64,000 bases of DNA, taken from NCBI GenBank assembly GCA_029851415.1, contig CM056741.1, positions 143,146,522-143,210,521 of the forward strand, given 5' to 3'. The position numbers and the translations under genes were made by a program. The notes below the pieces were generated by a model that had not been told where the DNA came from, ran no database searches, and saw only the letters and a program-made list of their open reading frames with translations. The first letter of the stretch is position 1. Every line of letters begins with the position of its first letter. Shown here piece after piece: positions 19,983 through 29,044 of the stretch. This DNA comes from Eretmocerus hayati. Taxonomy: Eukaryota > Arthropoda > Insecta > Hymenoptera > Aphelinidae.

Positions 19983-21596
19983 CAACTTTCATGACAAGTG
20001 ATCAAATTTCTCTGACCATCATCTCCCACTTCGATGCCCAAAAACAATAACTACCACAAAACTGTTGTATTAGTCCTCGATATCTATTGTGTTCTTATTC
20101 TATTTGGACTATAGTTCTATCCCGTTACATTGTACTTTCACTCTTTCTGTTACACTTGTGCCACTCACACATAGATATCGTAGCAACATGTAGTTCAGCT
20201 CGTTGCAAATATACGAATGAATAGCATTCGGCTCTCCGCAAACGTAGAAAATTTTATGCGTTTATTGCTGGAAAAATTTCCGCGTGCCTAGTTATCCCTC
20301 GCGTGTTCGAGAAACGAACTTCCATGAGACCACCTGGGGTTTTAGTAAAATCAGTATATCCCTGGTTCCGGACGTCCACATACGACGTTCATGAGATCGT
20401 AAGTATTGCATCAGCTTTCCTCGCGCCTTATAGAAATTCTTGGACTATGTATTTCCACGGTATGGAGAGCTATCTCAGAGAGAGACATTTGAGTTGAATT
20501 AGGTGAACTGTCTCCTAAACGCGGGAGAGGCATTTTTTTCTTAAGCCTGCAGTTACTAGAGCCCATCTCGATACTTTTCACGCCTTTGAACGAACTCTTT
20601 CAGACCTTGAGACATGCCTTGAAAGGAGCTAAAACAAGTTGAAGGAATTTGAGATGGATCCAAGTTACAAACAGAGCTGGAATGATAGGAGCAAATAAGT
20701 CACACTTACCTTAAAATTCCAAACTTCTTTGCTGGCACTAATAGTTCACAATAAATTTGATGGTTACATCATCGTTTGACAAAGAACGGCTTCCTAGGAT
20801 ATGAAGAGTTACAACACTATTCAATTAGTTTCGGTCATAATCATTAGGAGAATTTTGCTGAACCTCGTGCAGAATATCTAATAACCTCGAAATCTCATCT
20901 CTAAGACTTCATCTTCAAAATCTCAGTCTACAAAGGAGTTGAATTTCAATATACAGGTGATATGAGACAAGTATAAAGGGAATTCGTCTTTTGGGAGCTT
21001 TTGCCCCGGACATTCCAGCTTATTGGCATTGCCTGAATAAATTCAATTTCGGCTCGAGCTGCCTGTCAGTAGCTTGGCTAAGAATTCCTTCTCTGCTCCA
21101 TCGCTATCCTTTTGAAATACACACGGGATCAATATTCATTTGATTCTAGGCTCCGAATGTATTGCGAGGGGAACGAATAAGATTTTCAGCTCCGGGCGTC
21201 GACGCGCAATTTATTGTGAACTATCCGATAAAATGATGAAAATTCTGTATACTCGACTTGACTCACACCGAGAAAAAATTGTCCATTGTACTCTTATACG
21301 TGCTATCTAGCGCTGTTCTAATATCTGTTGGATGAGATGGTGGATTATGACAGAGGTTCCACTCGTTTCCGAATACTACTCGTGTGATTTTAGTCATTCG
21401 GAAAATCAAACCTTAGCTACGAAGATCTGTGAAAAATACGCTGTTCAAGAGATTAGCAGAATGCTTCCTCCTAGCGATGCGTGCGAGTCATGAGGAGGAA
21501 TCTTACAACCACTCATACTATAATATACTGTAATCAATGGATGACAGTATACTTCTATTCTTCCCCTTGAATTATTGTTATAATGTAACTGACAAT
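19983..21596. other. unassigned AT-rich DNA
   Basis: No gene or complete repeat was seen. A reversed copy of the CTGCTAATCTCTT motif, also present at 22513 and 29764, lies at 21439-21468. Confidence 0.35.
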
Positions 21597-21918
21597 GAGC
21601 ACCCAGGTGTTGTGGGCCACGGATTCGGCTGGAACTTGAGAATAGTCTCCTTTTACCACCAAAAAATGAGACCCAGAGCCGCACTTGCAAATGCCCAACC
21701 GTTTTCAATTTATGGCCTATGACATTAGCGTTGCCCATATGGGCCCATGTTCAAGAAAGATAGGTATAGATATACTCGTAATGCTAATGTTATAAGCTGC
21801 AGGTCGAAAACGATTGGGCATTTGCAAGTGTGGCTCTTGGTTTCATCTTTTGGCGGTAGGAGGAGACTAACCCCGGAGTTTCAGCCAAATCCGTGTTCCA
21901 CAACCCCTGGGTGTTCCT
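21597..21918. repeat. hairpin element, copy B
   Basis: The left arm begins GAGCACCCAGGTGTTGTGGG and the right arm, reversed, GGAACACCCAGGGGTTGTGG, both followed by an ACGGATT..GGCTG block. The loop holds a GCCCATGTTCAAGAAAGATA sequence also present in copy A. No coding capacity. Confidence 0.65.
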
Positions 21919-23458
21919 CGTGAGTACGTCCTTAGGTTCGAATTTACTGTCGTAACCCGCCGAAGTCGGGATGAGCTAATCCGAGGCGTCAAAATCGCCA
22001 GTCCTAATAGATATGCAAACTCGCCGCACCGATCTGGCGCTGCGGATTAGCTTATCCGGACTCCGGACATAGAGATATAATACCAATATATATTATATCT
22101 CTATGACTCCGGATCACGTCTGTGAATTCGGGCTTTAGTGAATTTTGAGTATCATCCTCTCTTGGCCAAACTCATGAGAAACTCATTCTCCCTGCCCTTT
22201 GCGCGCGCGTGTGTGTATGCTGTGTGTGGGGGGAGGAGGAGGGTGAGTTGTTCTCTATCAGAGTTTATTCCCTATATTCCACCTGATCAACTTCAGTTAT
22301 TTTAGGACTTGCGGAGAATATCGTCCAAAGATGAACCATTAATGAGAGATTCTTTTTCTGACAATTTTGTAAATCCTCAGAGAAAGAGATACTGAATTTG
22401 ATGAAGGAAAACTGACTTGTTATTGAAAAAGATGCAAGATTTTCTAAAAAATTATAATATTTCAAATTTCAGATACTCGAGAGATGAGATGTTGATTTCA
22501 TAAAATTAGTTTGAGAAAGCGTTCTGCTAATCTCTTTTAGCAGCGTATTTTTTGATCGGATCTGTTGTTATTTGTATGGCCTTCTTCAGGCCAAAAAGAT
22601 ACTTATTTCGAGTGATGCATTAGGAAAATCGCGATGGCGGACCGGAACAAAATATTTGCCTCGCTCTTTAAAATCCTCGCCACTACAAGTATATGAGTAT
22701 TATCACGATAACTTACCCGGAACGTGTTACGGTCTTTCATTTCAATGAGCAAGCTCCGAATCATTCTATTCCAATTTTCCTATACGTATTCTATTCAAAA
22801 ACCCTTGGAACTTTTGTTACAGATCGATCCGTCCACTCATCTTTTTATTGCTTTCTCGAAAGAGAAAGCTTTGTTTTTGACCCAGCAAATTTTCGATCAA
22901 TTTCTTCATTCAATCCGAAATTTCCTTCAAGAAAATTCCTCTTATCACGAAAATTCTTCAACCATCTTGTTCCTCTCGCCAAAATCTAACGATTGTAAAT
23001 AACACTTTTTCTCTTAGAAAACCTTCCATGGACTCATTTCTCCGTCCCTTCGCCTGTGTGTGTTATCTTTTTTGCGCCAAGCTTTCTCTTCTACACTCCA
23101 CTTTATTGATTTTCCCTTTTCTATGAGTTGTGTGGAATCACTCAAAGATGAGACCAGTGATTTGGCTGCTCTTCTGCCCCACACGAAATTGATTTAGAGG
23201 TTTTTCGAGCTCTCGGCAATTTGAATTACCTACGCTATGGTGTTTTTGGCTCAGTCTATTGATTGGTTAATACCGAAATTCCATTGAATATCCATAAACC
23301 TCAATTTTAAGATTTTCAACAAAAACTCCATTTTGAGCATATTGGAACCAATTGTATCGAAATTCCCTTTCAACCAAGTTACAGACTGTGCTAAAAAAAG
23401 CCTGACTTTAGATAGCCCGAATCTCCCTAACTAGATTCCTCAAAAAAATAACTCAAAA
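21919..23458. other. unassigned DNA with hairpin and GT-rich tract
   Basis: An AT hairpin lies at 22068-22105 (CATAGAGATATAATA and its complement, 8 base loop). A GCGCGC/GTGTGT simple repeat is at about 22199-22236. The CTGCTAATCTCTTTTAGCAG motif is at 22513-22552. No gene was seen. Confidence 0.4.
22513..22552 (+). repeat. 40 bp conserved motif with a 7 bp stem
   Basis: GAGAAAGCGTTCTGCTAATC continues into a stem CTGCTAA / TTAGCAG. It is nearly identical to 29764-29806 and, reversed and more diverged, to 21439-21468. Its origin is unknown; it is probably the conserved part of an old dispersed repeat. Confidence 0.5.
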
Positions 23459-23502
23459 TATACAAAAATATTTGAAGAACGGTCTGCTAGGCCAACGAGA
23501 GC

Positions 23503-23509
23503 GGACGTG
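23503..23509 (+). promoter_or_regulatory. candidate internal DPE-type promoter element of the LINE
   Basis: GGACGTG lies about 28-36 bases from the 5' end of the element. It fits the RGACGTG downstream promoter element known from jockey- and I-type LINEs, which drive transcription from their own first base. The exact distance depends on one or two extra 5' bases. Confidence 0.5.
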
Positions 23510-23735
23510 AAAATACAATAGTGTACTAAAATAGTGGCTAATAGGAAAAATAAATAATAAGGATATATAAAGAATAGGAGGAAGGAAGGAGAAAGAAGAA
23601 AAATAGGGAGGGACAGTGAAAGAAGTAGAAAAGTACCACTCAAAAAGGAGAAGGAAAGGACACCCGAGTAAAGAGGTTAGAATCGCCAATGAGCACGTGG
23701 AAGGTATACAAGCTATAAGTAGAAGAAGAAAGGGC

Positions 23736-24785
23736 ATGGGGGATAATAATGTGAAGAATATTTTGGATAAAAGTATAAAGAATCAAGAATATAGGACGAG
23801 ATCGAATTCAGTAGGAGCAAGTGACAGAAGCATAAGGGAATTCTATACGACGGTAGCAACGAAAAAAAGAACAAATAAGGACAGATCACCTGAGGAAGCA
23901 GAAGGGAATGCTATTAAAAAACACACAAAACAAGAAGGTATAAAAGGAAAGGGAAAAGAAGAAGAAGAAAACCTGAGTGAAGCAGAATACTTAAGCCTAG
24001 GCATGGAAAGCCTGATGAAAGAAATCCAGAATTTGACAAGGAAATTTGAAGAGGAGAGTAAGGAGAGGAAGGATTGTTTCAATAAGGTAAAAGATATTGC
24101 AGATACTATGAAGAAAGATCTTGAAATAAGAACCGGGGAATGGGATAAAAAATGGAATGAGCTGGAAAAAAGGGAGGAAGAAAGAAATGCCAAGCAAGAC
24201 AGAGTTGAGGAAAGGTTAAGTAAGTTAGAAAACTTGATAAAGGAAAGGGGAGAAAATATGGAAATTGTCAACATGCCAGAAAGAGAGAAGGAAAGAGAAG
24301 ATACGATCAATGAATTGACATGGAGGTTGGAAGATACAGAGAAGCGAGCAAGAAGGAATAACATAATAATACATGGAATAGCATGGCAAGGAGAAAATAT
24401 TAGAGAAAAAATACAAGAATGGATAAAAGAAAAACTAGGAATAGAGGTAGTGATCATAAGATGCTGGAAAATTAAAGGACAAGAAAAAACAGAGGGAGCA
24501 GAATGCGAAAAAGAGAGCATGAAAAGAGAAATAATGATTAACAAGAAAAAATTAAAAGGCTCGGAGGTGTATATTGATAAAGACTTGACGTTCAAGGAAA
24601 GAGGTATCAGAAGGAAACTGAAGGCCATAGCCAGAGAACAAGTGGAAAAAGGGAAGAGAGCCACAGTGAGGGACGATACAATAATTATAGAAGGATGCCT
24701 ATGGAAATGGAGTGAAAAAGACCAGAATATATTTCAAACCGGCAAGAAATGGGAAGAGAAAAAGAACCAGGGAGCAGGACAATAA
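23736..24785 (+). CDS. LINE ORF1: coiled-coil RNA-binding protein
   Basis: The frame is open from 23616, but the first ATG is at 23736, giving about 349 residues. A long, charged coiled-coil region (roughly residues 90-230 of the ATG form) precedes a segment RRNNIIIHGIAWQGENIREK that resembles the RRM start of L1-type ORF1 proteins. A C-terminal basic block follows (FKERGIRRKLKAIAREQ, then GKRATVRDD). By analogy with L1 ORF1p this would be the trimeric RNA-binding chaperone that packages the LINE RNA. It overlaps the start of ORF2 by 95 bases in another frame. Confidence 0.8.
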   Translation: MGDNNVKNILDKSIKNQEYRTRSNSVGASDRSIREFYTTVATKKRTNKDRSPEEAEGNAIKKHTKQEGIKGKGKEEEENLSEAEYLSLGMESLMKEIQNLTRKFEEESKERKDCFNKVKDIADTMKKDLEIRTGEWDKKWNELEKREEERNAKQDRVEERLSKLENLIKERGENMEIVNMPEREKEREDTINELTWRLEDTEKRARRNNIIIHGIAWQGENIREKIQEWIKEKLGIEVVIIRCWKIKGQEKTEGAECEKESMKREIMINKKKLKGSEVYIDKDLTFKERGIRRKLKAIAREQVEKGKRATVRDDTIIIEGCLWKWSEKDQNIFQTGKKWEEKKNQGAGQ

Positions 24786-27700
24786 TATAAATATTTTATC
24801 ATGGAACATCTCAGGGATGAAAAGCTTAGAGGCAGACGAATGGAGATACCTGAAAAAATTTGATGTGATAGGCTTATCAGAAACATGGTGTGAAGAAAAG
24901 GACAGAAGTTGGATAAAGCACAAGCTCAAAGAATACAGAATAGACTTCAAAGACGCAATAAGGGAACATAAAAAAGGAAGAGCAATAGGAGGAATGATAT
25001 TAGCAATAAGAAAAAACATTGAAGTTATAGAGGAAGAATCGAGACAAACAGGCAGAGAAATAGTCATGAAAAACATCAAAATGGGAAGGAAGAAATGGAA
25101 GATAATTTATACGTATATGAACAAAGAAAGAGACAGAAATTGGGAAATAATGGAAGAAGAAGGACAGGACTTAAGAGATAAGAATTTGATGATACTAGGA
25201 GACATGAACGCAAGAACAGGGATAAAAGGAGGAGATGAAGAAGAAGGAGGAAGAAACTCCAAGGACAAGGTGATAAATGCAGAAGGCAAAAAACTAATAG
25301 AGGTAATGAATAAACTAGGACTGTCAATAGCGAACGGAGCAATAAAAGGTGACGAAGAAGGGGACTATACATACATAGGCCCACGTGGGAACACAGTAAT
25401 CGACTACCTAGTTACAAGTAAAGAAGGAAAAGATGAAATAGAAGAAATGAAACTAGGAAATAAAATAAAATCAGATCACCTGCCAATGGAGATAAGAATG
25501 AAGAGAAAACAGGAGATATGGAGAGAAGGTACAAAAATCATACAGAAATGGGACAAAGAATCTGTAGAAATTTACAGGAGAAATTTAGGGGAAATTGGAA
25601 CGGCAAAAGATTGGAAAAGCTTAATAAGCAAAATGAGGCAAGCAATAGTAAAGGAGGAAAGAAAGGAGGGAAGACTAGACTCGCAAAAATGGTGGGACGA
25701 AGAATGCTGGGAGTGCAAAAAGAAGGTTCTAAAAGCTTTTGAGAATATGAGAAAAGGAGAAATGGAGAAAAGAGATTATAATGCAATGAAGAATGAATAT
25801 AAAAACTTGAGAAAGAAGAAGAAGGAGCAGGAAGGGGAAAAAATGCTGGCAGAACTGGAGAAGGACAGGTCACAAAAGACATTCTGGAAAGCGGTAAATG
25901 GGAAAAGAGCAAAGAGAGAAAAGGTCGATGAAGGAATAAAGGATGAAGATTGGTTAACGCACTTCAAAAAACAATTCAATGGAAAGGACACAACAGGAAG
26001 GACAAAAAAAGAAGAGAAAACAAAATGGGAAGGAAAAGAGTTCACAAGGGAGGAACTGGATAAGGCGATAAGTAAGATGAAACCAGGCAAGGCAAGTGGA
26101 CTAGACGGAATCCCAAATGAAGCGTGGAAAAATGCGGACGAGGGTACAAAGGCAAACCTGCTGGAAATCATGAACAAAATCTGGAATGAGGGAGAGATAC
26201 CGGAGGAATGGACAGTGGGAAAGATAGTACCAGTATACAAAAAAGGACTGAGATCGGAGGCACCGAACCACAGAGGAGTCACAGTCATGGACTCGGGGTA
26301 CAAAATATTTGCAGAATTAATCAGAGGAAGACTGGAAGAAGAAATAGAGGCAAATGAAAAGCTGAGAGACGAGCAGATGGGGTTTAGAAAAGGAAGAGGA
26401 ACGGTGGATGCAATATACATTCTAAAGAACATTCTCGGGAAAGGGATAGAAAAAGAGAAGGGAAAATTATTCATGTTTTTCGCAGACCTGAAAGGAGCAT
26501 TTGACATGATAAAGAGGGAAGTGATCTGGAAGAACATGGAGGAACTAGGGATAGACGAACAGCTAAGAGAAAGGATTCAAGATCTGTACGAAAAGACAAG
26601 ATGTGAAATTCTGATAAACGGAAGAAATATCGGCGGATTCTACACAGAAGAAGGACTAAGGCAAGGATGCCCGCTCAGCCCAGCTTTATTTAATATAGGA
26701 ACAGTGGATATATTTGGAAAATTGGACAAAATTCAAGGAGGGGGCTGGATGATAAATAAAAAGAAAAGAATAAAGGCAATAAGCTACGCGGATGATTTTG
26801 TATTAATATCGGATGAGGAGGATAGCTTCAAAGAGATGATCAGATGCTTCGGCAGAGGTATGAAGAAAAAAGGACTAGAGATAAGCAAGGAAAAATCCAA
26901 AATAATGGTGGGAAGGAAAGGGGGAGGAAGGGAAAAGAAATATCAATTCAGTTACGAAGGAGAAGAGATAGAAAAGGTAAAAGAATACAAGTACTTGGGA
27001 TACACCGTCAGCAGAAATAACGGAGAAGAAAGCCACATAAAAGATGTGGTAAGGAAAGCAAGAGCAGCACTAGGGAAGGTGTGGAGCATAGGAGAGCAGT
27101 TATTCAAGTATAGCTGGGAGAAAAGGATGAGATTGTTTGATGCCCTGATTGAAAGTATCCTCCTATACGGATCAGAAGTATGGGGATTTGTAGAGCACCA
27201 AGCAATAGAAGGGATACAAACTAGATATTTGAAATGGATACTGGATCTGGACAGAACAACACCAAGTTACCTTCTATGGAACGAAACAGGAAGAAGCAAA
27301 ATTGCAGTCAAGGCGGGATCAAGAGCACTAAAGTATGAGGAAAAAATGAGGAAAACAAAAGAAGAAGGTTTAAGATCAGAATGCTGGAAGGAACTCATAG
27401 AAGGGAAAGCAGCAAAGATAAGAATGGAAACGAGAAAAAAATGGCTAAATGAGAGAGGGTACTCGGAAATGGAACTAAACCGGAAAATACAGGAAGGGGC
27501 AGAGATATACCAAGAGCTGGAGACAAGGAAGAAAGATCAAGACAGACAAAAAGCCATAAGTAAAGTGAAAGAGTCAAAATACTGCAAAGAGATTAAAGAA
27601 TGGCTACAGGACGAAAAAAGCAGAACAAGCTACATAGAATCGAAAGAAAGAGAAATCGAAAGGAACAGAAACATAATCGCGAGATTTAGATTAGGAAATG

Positions 27701-27954
27701 AAACGAGAGAGAACAGATACTGGATGAAAGAAGAAGATAGAGTATGTAGAGCCTGCGGCAAGGAGGAGGAAACCATGGAGCATATTCTAAATGGATGTGA
27801 GATGATGCCAAAAAGAGAAAATTGGAAAGAGGCTTTATACGGTAACGGGCAAAGAATAGGATGGCTCAAAGAAGTAGTGAACAGAAGAAAAAGACTGAGC
27901 AAAAGGAGAGAGGAAGAGACCAACACAACGACAGGGGGAGAGCGGCACATGTGA
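24712..27954 (+). CDS. LINE ORF2: AP endonuclease, reverse transcriptase, zinc knuckle
   Basis: The frame opens at 24691 after a TAG and has no ATG until 24817, yet the endonuclease core (NILSWNISG) is coded at about 24784-24812, so translation must begin by frameshift (+1 from ORF1), reinitiation or a non-ATG codon; 24712 is a GTG. Endonuclease motifs: SETW, GDMNARTG and SDHLPM (around residue 250). Reverse transcriptase: KPGKASGLDGIPNEAWKN, FADLKGAFD, RQGCPLSPALFN, catalytic YADD near residue 690, then KYLGY. The C-terminus holds C-x2-C-x8-H-x4-C near residues 1010-1027 (CRACGKEEETMEHILNGC). Length and order are normal for APE-type LINE ORF2. Confidence 0.93.
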   Translation: MKKTRIYFKPARNGKRKRTREQDNNINILSWNISGMKSLEADEWRYLKKFDVIGLSETWCEEKDRSWIKHKLKEYRIDFKDAIREHKKGRAIGGMILAIRKNIEVIEEESRQTGREIVMKNIKMGRKKWKIIYTYMNKERDRNWEIMEEEGQDLRDKNLMILGDMNARTGIKGGDEEEGGRNSKDKVINAEGKKLIEVMNKLGLSIANGAIKGDEEGDYTYIGPRGNTVIDYLVTSKEGKDEIEEMKLGNKIKSDHLPMEIRMKRKQEIWREGTKIIQKWDKESVEIYRRNLGEIGTAKDWKSLISKMRQAIVKEERKEGRLDSQKWWDEECWECKKKVLKAFENMRKGEMEKRDYNAMKNEYKNLRKKKKEQEGEKMLAELEKDRSQKTFWKAVNGKRAKREKVDEGIKDEDWLTHFKKQFNGKDTTGRTKKEEKTKWEGKEFTREELDKAISKMKPGKASGLDGIPNEAWKNADEGTKANLLEIMNKIWNEGEIPEEWTVGKIVPVYKKGLRSEAPNHRGVTVMDSGYKIFAELIRGRLEEEIEANEKLRDEQMGFRKGRGTVDAIYILKNILGKGIEKEKGKLFMFFADLKGAFDMIKREVIWKNMEELGIDEQLRERIQDLYEKTRCEILINGRNIGGFYTEEGLRQGCPLSPALFNIGTVDIFGKLDKIQGGGWMINKKKRIKAISYADDFVLISDEEDSFKEMIRCFGRGMKKKGLEISKEKSKIMVGRKGGGREKKYQFSYEGEEIEKVKEYKYLGYTVSRNNGEESHIKDVVRKARAALGKVWSIGEQLFKYSWEKRMRLFDALIESILLYGSEVWGFVEHQAIEGIQTRYLKWILDLDRTTPSYLLWNETGRSKIAVKAGSRALKYEEKMRKTKEEGLRSECWKELIEGKAAKIRMETRKKWLNERGYSEMELNRKIQEGAEIYQELETRKKDQDRQKAISKVKESKYCKEIKEWLQDEKSRTSYIESKEREIERNRNIIARFRLGNETRENRYWMKEEDRVCRACGKEEETMEHILNGCEMMPKRENWKEALYGNGQRIGWLKEVVNRRKRLSKRREEETNTTTGGERHM

Positions 27955-28769
27955 AAAGACCTTTAGGGGAACGAAGGAAGCACATGCGAGTAAAGAGCCA
28001 AGCCGGGGAGAAAGTTGAGGTTAGGAGGAAGGAAAAAGTAGAACTAACACGTGCGCTCTCAGATAATATCCTAAAAATAATGGCAGAAGAAGAGATAAAT
28101 AGGCTAAAAAGAAAAATGGAAAGAATGGAGGGAAGGATTGCAACTCAAGAGGAAAGAATAAGAACGCTGGAGGCAAAAATAGATGAGAAAGAGGCAAGAA
28201 TAAAGGATTACAGTGATAGTGAAAGTGAGAAAGAGGACTTGAACAATAATGAAAAAGAGAAAGTGAACAGGAACACACAATTGATGAAAAGCGTGGTAAT
28301 ACCTACCGAAACAAAGAACAGAAGGGAAGAAAAGGAAACCAAAAAGGCAACGAACAAATACAAAATAGTAATAAGGAAAGGGATCACATGGATAAGGGAG
28401 GATATAAGCTACTGGATAAGAAGAGTAACAGGATATGGAACAAGTGCATATGTGTTAGAAGAATTGAGTAAGAAAGGTATAACAACAAATAAAGGAGCTT
28501 GGGTACTAAAAACGGATAAAAAAGATTTGAAGGACAAACTACTGAGCACAATGATAAGAAAAGGAGAAAAAGCCTATGTGGTGGAAGAGTTCATGAATGC
28601 CACCCAGCGATGGAAGGAAAAAGAGAAGAGAAAAGGACTACAGGCCATGATAGATAATGGATACACAATAAAAGAGGAAAAAGGTAGAATACAGGCAATA
28701 AAAGGAAAGAAAATATATGAAATGAAGTGGAACGATAACATCAACAAATATGTCACGAGCAACAATTGA
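27861..28769 (+). CDS. LINE ORF3: extra coiled-coil protein with ORF1-like layout
   Basis: ATG-started, 302 codons, overlapping the ORF2 end by 94 bases in another frame. The N-terminus is very basic, residues ~75-115 are a strong coiled coil (INRLKRKMERMEGRI onward), then an acidic linker (SDSESEKEDLNN). The C-terminal half has KYKIVIRKGITWIREDISYW and later KEKRKGLQAMIDNGY with KKIYEMKW. This order (coiled coil, RRM-like piece starting with a beta strand and an IREDISYWI helix, then a basic helix and strand) parallels ORF1 (NNIIIHGIAWQGENIREKIQ and the RKLKAIAREQ block). I infer a second ORF1-type RNA-binding protein. Standard LINEs have one or two ORFs, so this is unusual. Similarity is weak and visual only. 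Confidence 0.65.
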   Translation: MAQRSSEQKKKTEQKERGRDQHNDRGRAAHVKRPLGERRKHMRVKSQAGEKVEVRRKEKVELTRALSDNILKIMAEEEINRLKRKMERMEGRIATQEERIRTLEAKIDEKEARIKDYSDSESEKEDLNNNEKEKVNRNTQLMKSVVIPTETKNRREEKETKKATNKYKIVIRKGITWIREDISYWIRRVTGYGTSAYVLEELSKKGITTNKGAWVLKTDKKDLKDKLLSTMIRKGEKAYVVEEFMNATQRWKEKEKRKGLQAMIDNGYTIKEEKGRIQAIKGKKIYEMKWNDNINKYVTSNN

Positions 28770-29029
28770 AAAAATAACAGGAAGAAAGGAATACAGGAGG
28801 AGGGATAAGCTACCAAAAGATGAAGAAGAAGTGAAAGAATTGACTAAAGAAGTATTTAAGTTACGGAAAGCCAAAGGCACAAAATGGACACTTTTATTTT
28901 ATTTTTGATACGTTAATGAATGAATTTAATTTCAACTTAAGAGGCTACTAAGCCAGGTACACTATTGTAAGAGTTTAGATTTATAAGAAACATTATAGCC
29001 AAATTGGCTCAATAAACTACTACTACTAC
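28770..29029 (+). other. LINE 3' untranslated region and (ACT)n tail
   Basis: 260 bases, the first half still purine-rich, ending AATAAACTACTACTACTACT. An AATAAA lies 14 bases before the end, inside the tail. The tail repeat is likely what the LINE's reverse transcriptase recognises. Confidence 0.75.
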
Positions 29030-29044
29030 TATACAAAAATATTT

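Larger units (their letters stand above)
23474..29029 (+). mobile_element. full-length non-LTR retrotransposon (LINE) with three ORFs
   Basis: 5556 bp with a perfect 15 bp target duplication, a 5' untranslated region of about 260 bases, ORF1, ORF2, an extra ORF3, a ~260 base 3' untranslated region and a terminal (ACT)n repeat (about 29016-29029) instead of poly(A). All three frames are open, so the copy is young. The plus strand is extremely purine-rich, which makes the proteins Lys/Glu/Arg-rich and leaves long meaningless open frames on the minus strand. The N-terminal AP-endonuclease, the reverse transcriptase and the C-terminal CCHC place it in the ORF1-bearing APE-type LINEs (jockey/I/R1 side); I do not assign a clade. 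Confidence 0.93.
23459..29044. repeat. 15 bp target-site duplication TATACAAAAATATTT
   Basis: TATACAAAAATATTT at 23459-23473 and 29030-29044, perfect. It fixes both ends of the LINE and shows that all three open frames belong to one insertion event. Confidence 0.9.

Noticed and set aside
23843..24664. Long minus-strand open frames opposite the LINE (also 25776-26537, 24699-25079, 25538-25912)
   Set aside because: They are hydrophobic Ser/Phe/Leu-rich translations of the complement of a purine-rich coding strand; the plus-strand ORFs carry the domain motifs.
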